64,000 bases of DNA from Paenibacillus cymbidii (GTDB lineage: Bacteria > Bacillota > Bacilli > Paenibacillales > NBRC-103111). Numbering within the stretch: position 1 is the first letter of the stretch; every line of letters begins with the position of its first letter. The position numbers were made by a program, and so were the translations under genes. Location of the stretch: NCBI RefSeq assembly GCF_004764705.1, contig NZ_SHLX01000037.1:1-64000 (forward strand). The letters run 5' to 3'. Of this stretch, positions 51,773 to 59,808 are shown one piece after another. Below the pieces are notes generated by a model. That model ran no database searches, was not told the origin of the DNA, and saw nothing but the letters and a program-made list of their open reading frames with translations.

Positions 51773-53128
51773 CTACCCGGCAACCGTATCCAGCACGGCG
51801 CCGTCCGCTCGCAGCAGCGCTTGCAGCTCGCTTACGTCGATTTCGCGAGGCGTAACGCCATGCTTGACCGCCAGCCCGGCCGCCGTGCCGGCCGCTTGGC
51901 CGGTCGCCATGCAGCTCGGCGTCAGCCGGGTCGTGGCGAGCGCTTCGTGCGTCGTCGAAATGCAGCGTCCCGCTGCCAGCAGGTTGACGATCGTGCGGGA
52001 GACGAGGCAGCGGTACGGGATGTCGTACGCGCCGTCGCCGCCGACCCATGCCGCCGTCACGCCGCGGCCGTCCGGCGAATGAATGTCGATCGGATAGCCG
52101 CTGCGGGCGATGCAGTCTTCGAAGCGCGCTCCCTGCACGACATCGTCCATGGTCAGCGCGTACAGCCCTTCGAGCCGCCGCGTTTCGCGCACGCCGATCT
52201 GCGAGCCGACCTGGGAAAGCGAGGCGTTCTCGAAGCCGGGCAAGCAGCGGATCATGAAGTCGGCGTACATGAGCACCTGCTTGCGCCCTTCCTCCTCCGC
52301 CAGCGTCAGGTCCTCGACGTTCGTGCCGTCGAGCCCTTGCACCCGCGTCGTGTTGACGAGCACCTCGTCGTCGCCCGGCCCGGTGAAGAACAGCACGTCC
52401 TGCCGCTTGATCGGCAAATTCGCTTCGTTCCAATGTTTTGAAAACCCGCCGACGCCGGTCAAATGCAGCTGCGGCAGCTCGGCGATCGGCGTTTTGTCGT
52501 TAAACTCGTCCGGATGGTCCAGCATGTACGCTTTGACCTTGTGCAGGTCGACGCCTTTCATCCGGAATTTCAGCGTCATCGGCTGCATCAGCTTGTCGCC
52601 GTCCCGGCCTTTCTGGTAAGGCGCTCCCGACAGGTGCACGATATCCGCGTCGCCGGTCGTGTCGACGAACACGCTCGCACGAATGCGGATGCGGCCGGAC
52701 TTGCCGGTGATCTGCACGGCCGCGATGCGGTCGCCCTCCGTTTCGGCGGCGTCGGCGAAGCTGTGCAGCAGCAGTTTGACGCCGGCTTCGCGCAGCATCT
52801 CGAGCGCCAGCACCTTGTACACTTCCGGATGGTACGGCGTAACGGTGCGGACGAAGCCGACCGTACAGCGCATATGCCCCGGCGAAGCGTTCCGCTCCAT
52901 CAGCCGCTCGATGATTTCCTGCGCGATGCCTTTGATGACCTGGCGTCCGTCCATCGTGTGGAACGTCATCCACGGATACACGAGCGCCGCCGTCGACATG
53001 CCGCCGACGAAGCCGTAACGCTCGACAAGCACCGTACGCGCCCCGCTGCGTCCGGCTGCGATCGCCGCATTTACGCCCGCCGGTCCGCCGCCGATTACCA
53101 CGACATCCGCTTCCATTTCTCTCATCAT
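51773..53128 (-). CDS. FAD-dependent oxidoreductase
   Basis: A 451-residue flavoprotein of the FAD_oxidored type. The N-terminal dinucleotide motif DVVVIGGGPAGVNAAIAAG is at residues ~8-26 and its acidic ribose-binding end is VLVERYGFVGG. Further blocks are FVDTTGDADIVHLSGAP and, at the C-terminus, LLAAGRCISTTHEALATTR and MATGQAAGTAAGLA, typical of this group, which is common in carbohydrate-utilisation loci. The reaction is unknown; oxidation of a sugar or sugar acid before dehydration is plausible (inference). Starts at ATG 53128 with GGGAGAG upstream. It lies 31 bases after the aldolase gene. Confidence 0.85.
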   Translation of the reverse strand: MMREMEADVVVIGGGPAGVNAAIAAGRSGARTVLVERYGFVGGMSTAALVYPWMTFHTMDGRQVIKGIAQEIIERLMERNASPGHMRCTVGFVRTVTPYHPEVYKVLALEMLREAGVKLLLHSFADAAETEGDRIAAVQITGKSGRIRIRASVFVDTTGDADIVHLSGAPYQKGRDGDKLMQPMTLKFRMKGVDLHKVKAYMLDHPDEFNDKTPIAELPQLHLTGVGGFSKHWNEANLPIKRQDVLFFTGPGDDEVLVNTTRVQGLDGTNVEDLTLAEEEGRKQVLMYADFMIRCLPGFENASLSQVGSQIGVRETRRLEGLYALTMDDVVQGARFEDCIARSGYPIDIHSPDGRGVTAAWVGGDGAYDIPYRCLVSRTIVNLLAAGRCISTTHEALATTRLTPSCMATGQAAGTAAGLAVKHGVTPREIDVSELQALLRADGAVLDTVAG

Positions 53129-53159
53129 CGTGTCGTTCTCTCCCTCTTATTTGGGGTAT

Positions 53160-54050
53160 TTAGGAAATGTGATACTCTTCCAGCACCTGGCGAATGCCTG
53201 CCTTGCCGTCTTCCGTAAGCGGCAGCAGCGTCGTGGCGATGTGGTCGTCGCAGACGCCGAGCTGCTTGAGCGCGTATTTGTGGCCGTTGCCCCAATGCTT
53301 GCCGCCGCCATATACCATGCGCTGGATGTGCAGCAGCTCCTTCTGCAGCCGCCGCGCCTCGGCGGTGTCGCCGGCTTGCGCCGCCCGGAACAGCTTGACG
53401 CAATGGTCGATGCCGAGGCTGCTGATGCCCGGCACGATGCCGTCGACGCCGTTGCGCACGGCCAGGTCGAGCGTTGTTTCGTCGCCGTGCAGCACGGCGA
53501 AGCTGTCGCTGGCGCCAAGCTCGCGCAGCAGCGGGGTGTGGTTGAACACGTTGCACTTGACGCCGATGATGTTGCTCTCTGCGCCCAGCTCGAGCAGAAT
53601 GTCCGTCGGGATCAAATTGTTCGTATAAACGGCGTCATAGATGACGAGCGGCACGCCGGCGTTCCGGCTAAGCGACGCGTAGTAGTTGAACAGCTCGCGT
53701 TTGTCGCGCGTGTTGTAGTAGTACGGCGGCGTCAGCACGATCGCTTCCGCGCCGGCGTCGATCGCCGCGCGCATCGTTCGTTCCGTCAGGCGCGGGCCCT
53801 GCTCGGACACGTTGACCAGCACCGGAACGGCGCCTTTGACTTCGTCGGTAACGATTTCGACCAGCCGCTTCTTCTCCTCGCCCACAATCATCGGAAATTC
53901 GCCCATCGTGCCGAGAATGAACAAGCCGTTTACGCCTTTGGCGATCAGCCGGCGGACGAGCCTCCGCGTTCCCGCCTCGTCGATATTTTGCCGCTCGTCG
54001 AGCGGGGTGACCATGGGACAAATGACGCCTTTCAGTTGATCTGCTTTCAT
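53160..54050 (-). CDS. DapA/N-acetylneuraminate-lyase-family aldolase
   Basis: A 296-residue class I aldolase of the DHDPS/NAL superfamily. GTMGEFP (~47-53) is the carboxylate-binding loop. The catalytic Tyr is in TPPYYY (~110) with VIYDAVYTNN following, and the Schiff-base lysine is in IIGVKCN (~165). In this superfamily, members beside an acid-sugar dehydratase usually cleave 2-keto-3-deoxy acids to pyruvate and an aldehyde. True DapA is unlikely in this context (inference). N-acetylneuraminate lyase is a second possibility because a sialidase-fold gene is nearby. Start ATG 54050 has AAAGGTG nine bases upstream. Confidence 0.87.
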   Translation of the reverse strand: MKADQLKGVICPMVTPLDERQNIDEAGTRRLVRRLIAKGVNGLFILGTMGEFPMIVGEEKKRLVEIVTDEVKGAVPVLVNVSEQGPRLTERTMRAAIDAGAEAIVLTPPYYYNTRDKRELFNYYASLSRNAGVPLVIYDAVYTNNLIPTDILLELGAESNIIGVKCNVFNHTPLLRELGASDSFAVLHGDETTLDLAVRNGVDGIVPGISSLGIDHCVKLFRAAQAGDTAEARRLQKELLHIQRMVYGGGKHWGNGHKYALKQLGVCDDHIATTLLPLTEDGKAGIRQVLEEYHIS

Positions 54051-54101
54051 GTTGGTTTCGCACCTTTCACATATAGTGGGGCCAGGCGATTGCCGGCCGT
54101 G

Positions 54102-54950
54102 TTACCCTTTGACGCCGCTTGACGCGATGCCCTGAATAAAATGCTTCTGAAACACCAGGAACACGACCATGATCGGCAGTACGGCGCAGGTAGCGCCGGC
54201 CATGACGAGATTCGTGCGGATGCCTTCCTGGTCGAGCAGCGCCTGCAGGCCGACGGGAATCGTAAACAGCTGCTTGCTTGTGATGAAGATGAGCGGGTCG
54301 AGATAGTTGTTCCAGTTCGCGACGAACGACAGGATGATCAGCGACACGAAGCCCGGCTTCGCCAGCGGAATGACGATGCGCCAGAAGATGCTCGCGTGCC
54401 CCGCGCCGTCGATGAACGCCGATTCGGAAAAGTCCTTCGGGATGCCCATAAAAAACTGCCGCAGCAAAAAAATGCCGATGATGTTGAACATGCCCGGAAG
54501 GATGAGCGTCCAGTGCGTGTCGTATACGCCGAGCCAGTTGAACAGAATGAACCGCGGCACCAGCGTTACCTGGTGCGGAATCATCAGTGTCATCAAGTAC
54601 ACGAGGAACACGGCGTTTTTGAAGCGAAACTCGATTTTGGCAAAAGCGTACGCAGCGGCGGCGCTGACCAGCAGCGTGCCGGCGATCGTAATAACCGTCA
54701 CCTTCACCGAGTTGTAGAAAAACCGCGAGAACGGGTAAAACTTGTTCTGCCACACATCCCGGTAATTTTCGAAATGCGGATGCGCCGGAATCCAGCGGAT
54801 CGGAAACTGGAACACCTCGGACGGCTGCTTGAGCGAAGCCGACAGCATCCACAGAAACGGCAGCACCATCAGCAGGCCAAGCGCCGTGACGAGCGCTGTG
54901 ACGAGCAGCTTGGAGAGGCGGGTTTTCGTTTGCTGGCGCGTCGTCTTCAT
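54102..54950 (-). CDS. Carbohydrate ABC transporter permease (CUT1, MalG/UgpE type)
   Basis: A 282-residue inner-membrane permease with six predicted membrane segments, beginning LLVTALVTALGLLMVLPFLWML. The EAA loop that contacts the ATPase is SAFIDGAGHASIFWRIVIPLAKPG at ~190-213. The start is ATG 54950, overlapping the stop of the upstream permease by four bases (ATGA), with GGTGA upstream. The in-frame open sequence continuing toward 55802 is antiparallel noise over the other permease. It pairs with the 294-residue permease and most likely with the binding protein at 40.7 kb. Confidence 0.93.
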   Translation of the reverse strand: MKTTRQQTKTRLSKLLVTALVTALGLLMVLPFLWMLSASLKQPSEVFQFPIRWIPAHPHFENYRDVWQNKFYPFSRFFYNSVKVTVITIAGTLLVSAAAAYAFAKIEFRFKNAVFLVYLMTLMIPHQVTLVPRFILFNWLGVYDTHWTLILPGMFNIIGIFLLRQFFMGIPKDFSESAFIDGAGHASIFWRIVIPLAKPGFVSLIILSFVANWNNYLDPLIFITSKQLFTIPVGLQALLDQEGIRTNLVMAGATCAVLPIMVVFLVFQKHFIQGIASSGVKG

Positions 54951-55831
54951 GAGTAGGTCACCCACTTTTTCTGCTGTCTCCACTGGATGAGCGTGATGAT
55001 GAAGATGATCGCAAACAGCACCCAGGCGATGGCCGACCCGTAGCCGAATTTGTAAAAGCGGAACGACGTCACGTAGATGTAATGCACCAGCACCGAAGTC
55101 GAGTCGCCGGGCCCGCCTTGCGTCATGATGTTGACGGGGCCGAAAATTTCGAACGAATGGATGATGCGGGTGATGAACAAAAAGAACGTCGTCGGCGACA
55201 GCAGGGGCAGCGTAATGGAGAAAAACTTGCGCACCCCGCTGGCGCCGTCCACTTCGGCCGCTTCGTACAAATCTTTGGAGATGCCCTGCAATCCGGCCAT
55301 GTAAATAATCAAATCGTAGCCGAGGCCGTTCCAGATCATCATCATCATGAGCGACGGCAGCGCCCATGTCGTGCTGCCGAGCCATTTCGGCGGATTGTCG
55401 ACGCCGACGGACAGCAGAAATTGCGTCAGCGGCCCTTGCGACGGATGCAGCAGCGCCATCCAGACCACCGAAGCGGCAACAATCGTTGTGATGTACGGCA
55501 TGAAATACACGAGCCGCAGCGGTCCTTTCATGTACACCTTGCTGTTCAGCGCCATGGCAAGGACCAGCGCGACCGCCATCGTCACGGGCACGACGACGAT
55601 CGTATAAATGCCATTGTTGCGCAGCGAATGGTAGAACAGCCCATCCGAGAACAGCGCGCGGAAATTGTCCAGGCCGACGAGCCTGATGTGGCGCAGGCCC
55701 GAGACCAGGTCCCAGTCGCTGAACGACAGCACGAGCGAAAACACGATCGGGAACAGCATAAACATCCCGTATCCGAGCAGGCTGGGGGACAGGAACAGCC
55801 AACCCGCCGCCGCTTCTTTTTTTGGATTCAT
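54947..55831 (-). CDS. Carbohydrate ABC transporter permease (CUT1, MalF/UgpA type)
   Basis: A 294-residue inner-membrane permease. Six membrane segments start with LFLSPSLLGYGMFMLFPIVFSLV. The EAA loop is EAAEVDGASGVRKFFSITLP (~195-214). The start ATG 55831 has AAGGTGA six bases upstream. It is the first gene of the long carbohydrate gene train. A TATAAT sequence lies at 55875-55870 on the minus strand, and direct repeats further upstream may be activator sites. No ATP-binding protein gene is present in the window. Confidence 0.93.
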   Translation of the reverse strand: MNPKKEAAAGWLFLSPSLLGYGMFMLFPIVFSLVLSFSDWDLVSGLRHIRLVGLDNFRALFSDGLFYHSLRNNGIYTIVVVPVTMAVALVLAMALNSKVYMKGPLRLVYFMPYITTIVAASVVWMALLHPSQGPLTQFLLSVGVDNPPKWLGSTTWALPSLMMMMIWNGLGYDLIIYMAGLQGISKDLYEAAEVDGASGVRKFFSITLPLLSPTTFFLFITRIIHSFEIFGPVNIMTQGGPGDSTSVLVHYIYVTSFRFYKFGYGSAIAWVLFAIIFIITLIQWRQQKKWVTYS

Positions 55832-55947
55832 TTGATCACCTTCATCCCCGTCTTGTTGGTCTCGTTGCCATTATAGGCCGGGCGGGCGGCAGCTCAGAAG
55901 GAATGATCTTCGCGATTGTTTTCATCATTTTTGCCGGTTGGGCGTGA

Positions 55948-55976
55948 TGTTCACTTTTGTCGGAGGGATGTTCATT
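55948..55976. promoter_or_regulatory. Direct repeats upstream of the carbohydrate operon
   Basis: GATGTTCA occurs at 55948-55955 and again at 55969-55976. The start-to-start distance is 21 bp (two helical turns), the typical geometry of AraC-type half-sites. They lie upstream of a TATAAT at 55870-55875 that could drive the permease genes. The rest of 55832-56117 shows nothing further. Confidence 0.45.
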
Positions 55977-56117
55977 ATTTTTCGATGGAGTGGGTGGACG
56001 ACGGCGAGGGCCAAGCGGTGCAGACGATGCGAGGCAGAGACACTGCTAATTTGTTAATGGAGTGGGGCTGCCGGCCATGAGCGTGTTGTTGGCGGAGTGC
56101 CAACGGGCTGCCTCCAA

Positions 56118-56310
56118 AGAATAGCCAATGAAAAATGGCCTATTCTCCTCTTTTTCGTCATCACACAAGAAATAGCCAGTGAAAACACTGGCTATTCCCT
56201 CGAAACGTACCATTTCAGCGCCGTTTGCGCGTAATAGCCAGCGAAATCGCTGGCTATTTTCGCCTTGCCACCCCAAAACGGGAAAATAAGCCACTTTTCA
56301 CGGCCTATTT
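56118..56310. repeat. Cluster of four short palindromic repeats
   Basis: Type B-like at 56118-56146, perfect type A (AATAGCCAGTG-AAAA-CACTGGCTATT) at 56171-56196, perfect type A (AATAGCCAGCG-AAAT-CGCTGGCTATT) at 56233-56258, and type B-like at 56284-56310. The arms vary in a compensatory way, with GTG/CAC in one and GCG/CGC in the other, as expected for selected base pairing. Confidence 0.85.
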
Positions 56311-56335
56311 AGATGCCCCGCCGGCTGCATCCGCA

Positions 56336-56371
56336 CAAAAAAACGGCGGAAGCCCGATCGCTCCCGCCGTC
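56336..56371 (-). terminator. Terminator of the second carbohydrate operon
   Basis: On the minus strand ACGGCGG-x-AG pairs with CT-x-CCGCCGT, followed by seven T, 29 bases past the stop at 56400. Confidence 0.85.
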
Positions 56372-56399
56372 CTTGCGGCTTGCGCCGCGCCTGCGTCCG

Positions 56400-57041
56400 T
56401 CAAAACTCGAACAACGACTTCATCGGCACCCACAGCTCCTGGCCTTCCGCCGCGTTCTCCCAGCGATCGAAATGGGGACCCATCACTTCATGCCAATCGG
56501 CCGGCGTGTTGCTCGTGTCGAGCAGCCCCTTCGGCTTGATGTCGCTGACGACGCCGGGATGCTCGCAGTACGAGAAAATAAACGACTCGTGCGTGCCGAT
56601 CGTATACGTCTTGTTGAAGCTTTCCGGCGTCTCTTCCTGCAGCTGAAAATGATAAAACACATAGCTGGCGAACATGTCCGGCTTCAGCCGCGCGAGCGCG
56701 CCGGCGCGCTTCTCGACCTGACGGTCGCCGCGCCACGAAGAAATGTCCACCGGATCGCCGTCATGGAAAATGTCGATCATCGGCACCGCCAGCCGCGCGC
56801 CGGCGACACCCGGCCACGACTCGAGCCACTCGCCGGCGGCCGGCTCCCATTCGAACGCCGCGCGTCCCGCCGTCGTTTCGAAATAAACGCACACGACCCG
56901 GTCGTGGCGAAACGCCGAAAACGTCACCACTCCCGCGCCTTCCAGCGCGCGCCGGCGCTCCGGCCCGCTTGCCGCAACGAAGCGTTCGAACGCTTCCTCC
57001 GCTCCCGGCTTGACCAGCGACAAATACATGCCCCGCTTCAT
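56400..57041 (-). CDS. Two-domain RhaM-like (dimeric alpha/beta barrel) protein
   Basis: A 213-residue protein with two half-similar domains. The N-terminal ~95 residues (MKRGMYLSLVKPGAEEAFERF ... VVTFSAFRHDRVVCVYFE) resemble L-rhamnose mutarotase/RhaM-type ferredoxin-fold domains. The C-terminal ~100 (YVFYHFQLQEE ... HEVMGPHFDRWENAAEG ... PMKSLFEF) look like a second copy. RhaM converts alpha and beta sugar anomers, but the substrate here is unknown. Start ATG 57041 has GGGGGA about seven bases upstream. It is the last gene of the operon with the uronyl hydrolase, 33 bases after it. Family assignment is tentative. Confidence 0.6.
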   Translation of the reverse strand: MKRGMYLSLVKPGAEEAFERFVAASGPERRRALEGAGVVTFSAFRHDRVVCVYFETTAGRAAFEWEPAAGEWLESWPGVAGARLAVPMIDIFHDGDPVDISSWRGDRQVEKRAGALARLKPDMFASYVFYHFQLQEETPESFNKTYTIGTHESFIFSYCEHPGVVSDIKPKGLLDTSNTPADWHEVMGPHFDRWENAAEGQELWVPMKSLFEF

Positions 57042-57074
57042 CCACAGTCCCCCTAAGCCGGTATCGAACCGCTT

Positions 57075-58214
57075 TTACCAGAAAATATCGGTTTTGCCGC
57101 GCAGCTTGCACACCGCTTCCGCGAAGAAGAAGTCGGCGTAAATGATCGGCACGTTGACGTGCGTCCGCCGCGGGAAGTTCGCCGTCGAGAAACGCAGCAG
57201 CCCTTCCTCCTTCGGATCATCCCATGCGCCGCACGTTTCGTCAACCCGCCGCAGCAGCCGATACGCCGCGTTGCGGTACAGCTTGGCCTCCGCCTCGGGC
57301 AGCAGCAGGCTCAGCTCCAGCATGCCGTCGGCCGCGCAAATCGATGCGCTGGCGTCCATGCCCATGCCTTCTTCCCACGGAGCGCGGAAATCGTACGGCG
57401 GCAAGCCGTTGTCCGGCACGTTCGCCAGGAAGAAGTGAGCCGTCCGCTTCGCCGCGAGAATGTAGCGCTCTTCCTGCGTATAACGCGCGCTGATGGCCAT
57501 GCCGTACAGCGCCCAGGCGGTGCCGCGCGACCATGCCGAGTCCGGCGCGTAGCCTTGGCCGCCGCGCGATTCGATGCGCTCGCCGGTTTCCGGATCGAAG
57601 CAAACGATGTGGTTGGTCGAACCGTCCGGCCGCAAAATGTCGCGCAGCGTCATGTCCGCATGCGCCATCGCCACATGGCGGAAGCGCGGGTCGTCCGTCG
57701 CTTCGCTTGCCCAGTAGAGCAGGCCGAGGTTCATCATGCAGTCGATAATCGCCCAGCCGATGCGCTCCGGCGGATTCCAGGCGCGGATGAAGCCGCCCTT
57801 CAGGTTGAACCGCCCCGTCAAATGGCTGGCGACCGTAAGCGCACGAAGCTTCGACTTTTCGTTGCCGGTCAGCTTGTATTGCGCTACCGACGACAGGCTC
57901 CACATGAACCCGACGTCATGGTGCAGCGGCTCGAACGCCTGCAGCGGTTCGTCCATCTTCGTTTCGACTTCGTCCGCAATCGCCCGCAGCCGCTCGTCTC
58001 CCGTCTCGCGGTAGATCAGCCACAGCAGCCCCGGCCAAAATCCGTTCGTCCACCAGTCCACCGGTTCGTCGTTATACTGCCCGTTAACGGACGCGTACGG
58101 GAACGATGCGCCAATGCGCTTGCTCGTCCGCCCCACTTTGTCCACGATGCGGCTCCATCGTTCCTCTGCCCACAGCTTTGCTTCTTCGTCCTGATTGTGC
58201 CAGGCCGTCGTCAT
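57075..58214 (-). CDS. Unsaturated uronyl hydrolase (GH88/GH105)
   Basis: A 379-residue intracellular (alpha/alpha)6-barrel enzyme that removes 4,5-unsaturated uronic acid from oligosaccharides made by polysaccharide lyases. Motifs are WTNGFWPGLLW (~53-63), HHDVGFMW with the first key Asp (~97-104), IDCMMNLGLLYWAS with the catalytic Asp (~155-168), and GYAPDSAWSRGTAWALYG. The length fits GH88 (~375). No signal peptide. Start ATG 58214 has AGAGGAT upstream. The context (aldo/keto reductase, unknown barrel protein, RhaM-like protein) suggests an acidic polysaccharide as substrate. No lyase gene is in the window. Confidence 0.9.
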   Translation of the reverse strand: MTTAWHNQDEEAKLWAEERWSRIVDKVGRTSKRIGASFPYASVNGQYNDEPVDWWTNGFWPGLLWLIYRETGDERLRAIADEVETKMDEPLQAFEPLHHDVGFMWSLSSVAQYKLTGNEKSKLRALTVASHLTGRFNLKGGFIRAWNPPERIGWAIIDCMMNLGLLYWASEATDDPRFRHVAMAHADMTLRDILRPDGSTNHIVCFDPETGERIESRGGQGYAPDSAWSRGTAWALYGMAISARYTQEERYILAAKRTAHFFLANVPDNGLPPYDFRAPWEEGMGMDASASICAADGMLELSLLLPEAEAKLYRNAAYRLLRRVDETCGAWDDPKEEGLLRFSTANFPRRTHVNVPIIYADFFFAEAVCKLRGKTDIFW

Positions 58215-58245
58215 CGTTATCCTCTCCCCGCGCCGTCAGCCGGCG

Positions 58246-59769
58246 TTATTTCCACAGACCCAAGTAAGGCATCCCCGACGCGTTCGACAAGTCGATGTCC
58301 GCTTCGCCGTACGCGCCAGGCATCAAATAAATGCCTTCGTTCGTTTTCATGAAGCCCGGCCGGTCGGCAAAATTGAACCGCTCCGGCAGCGTCCGCGGCC
58401 CGCCGACCCAACTCATGTCGCGGCCGAACACCGCCTCGTCCTTGCGGCCGAGCAGTTGGTGCACGTCTATCGCATGGTAATCGGTGATCGTCCAGCGTTC
58501 TCCTTGCTCCATCCAGATGCACCGGCTGCCGAGCAGCACGGAAATCCGTCCGTCGCCGGGCGCCAGCAGCGCCTCGCCGAATGCGCGATCGTACCCGTAG
58601 CGGGCGATCATGTACAGCAAGTCATGGCTTTGCCAGGTGCTCGCCGGCGCCACATCCGCTTCGTTGTCCCAGCCGGAGGCCGAAGTAAGATAACCACGCG
58701 GATTCTGGTAGTACGCGTACGTGGCGTCGCATTGCCGCAGGAAGCCGGTCAACTCGGCATCGTCCCGGTGACGCAAGTAGTCGTGTATCGCGTACAGCGA
58801 GATGCCCATGCCGGCGATCAGCATCGGCCGGTCCAGCTTCACCCAGCGCGTGCCGGACTTGTACCAGACGCGGTGCATGCGCGCGCAGCCGTTTTCGTCG
58901 TACCAGGCCGAACGCGCCAGATGGCGGCTCAGCGCGCCGGCGTGATCCAGGTACCGGCTGTCGCCGAACAGCTCGTACGCCAGCACGAGCGGTCCGATCA
59001 GCAGCCCGTAATATTCGCCCGGCTCCGTGCTGTCGTACGTGTTGCTGTAGCGGTAGGAAGCTTCGCAATCGGCATCGGGCAAACCCCGGAAATGGAACTG
59101 TTCGATCATCTTGTCGATTTGGCGGATCAGCTCGCTGTCGCTGCGGACATCGCTTTCGCCGAATACGCGCCGGTACAGCAGCTTGCCCCACAGCCGCGCG
59201 TATTCCTGGTTGCTGATCGCCCGGGCGCCTTCGTACATGATGCCGTACGGATACAGCTTGTCGCAGGCGGCAAAGCTGCGCTCCATCGCCAGCCGGATCG
59301 ACTCGCGGGACGCTTCGGGCAGCCAGTCGCCCGCGAACAGGGCGGTCATTCCGAGCGCCGCGTTCGGCATCGCATTGTGGATGAGCCCCGCCTTGAGCGA
59401 TTCGCCCATCTGGAAACCGATGTGCGCGTATTGCCCGTCTTCCTGGAACGCTTCCGGGGACGTTTGGAAGCGGATCATCTGCAGCAGCCGCTCCTGCAGC
59501 CCGCGGACGCGCTCGTCAGCCGCCTCCGCACCGCCTTCGCGCATACCGCGCAGCGCCAGCGCCAGCGACGGCAGCAGCGGGCTGGCCCACGTGCTGTGCC
59601 CGCTGGTGAAATCGCTCCAGCGGTACGGGTTGGAGCCCCATACCGAATGATTATGAAAGCCGTGGATCGCACCGCTTGGCTGCACCCATGTCAGCAGCCA
59701 GTTGGCCAGCTTGCCCGCGTCGGGACGCTTCACCTGCGCCGCGACGATGGCCGATTGCCCGTTGTCCAT
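58246..59769 (-). CDS. Unrecognised alpha/alpha-barrel-like protein of a carbohydrate operon
   Basis: A 507-residue soluble protein I cannot place in a named family. It is rich in Trp, Tyr, His and Gly. The N-terminal ~380 residues look all-helical (ANWLLTWVQPSGAIHGFHNHS, WASPLLPSLALALRGMREGG, YGLLIGPLVLAYELFGDSRYL), like an (alpha/alpha) toroid glycosidase or lyase. The C-terminal ~120 look like beta strands (ISVLLGSRCIWMEQGERWTI). No signal peptide is present. Start ATG 59769 has GGAGAAT upstream. It lies between the aldo/keto reductase and GH88-type genes, so it probably acts on the same saccharide (inference). Confidence 0.7.
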   Translation of the reverse strand: MDNGQSAIVAAQVKRPDAGKLANWLLTWVQPSGAIHGFHNHSVWGSNPYRWSDFTSGHSTWASPLLPSLALALRGMREGGAEAADERVRGLQERLLQMIRFQTSPEAFQEDGQYAHIGFQMGESLKAGLIHNAMPNAALGMTALFAGDWLPEASRESIRLAMERSFAACDKLYPYGIMYEGARAISNQEYARLWGKLLYRRVFGESDVRSDSELIRQIDKMIEQFHFRGLPDADCEASYRYSNTYDSTEPGEYYGLLIGPLVLAYELFGDSRYLDHAGALSRHLARSAWYDENGCARMHRVWYKSGTRWVKLDRPMLIAGMGISLYAIHDYLRHRDDAELTGFLRQCDATYAYYQNPRGYLTSASGWDNEADVAPASTWQSHDLLYMIARYGYDRAFGEALLAPGDGRISVLLGSRCIWMEQGERWTITDYHAIDVHQLLGRKDEAVFGRDMSWVGGPRTLPERFNFADRPGFMKTNEGIYLMPGAYGEADIDLSNASGMPYLGLWK

Positions 59770-59808
59770 GTTTCGATTCTCCTCTCCAGCTGTGAGCGGC
59801 ACGAAGCG

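Noticed and set aside
53160..54050. Sialic-acid catabolism (aldolase as NanA with the sialidase-fold gene)
   Set aside because: No NanE, NanK, NagA or NagB-like genes nearby, and the adjacent dehydratase fits a keto-deoxy-acid aldolase better; not excluded.
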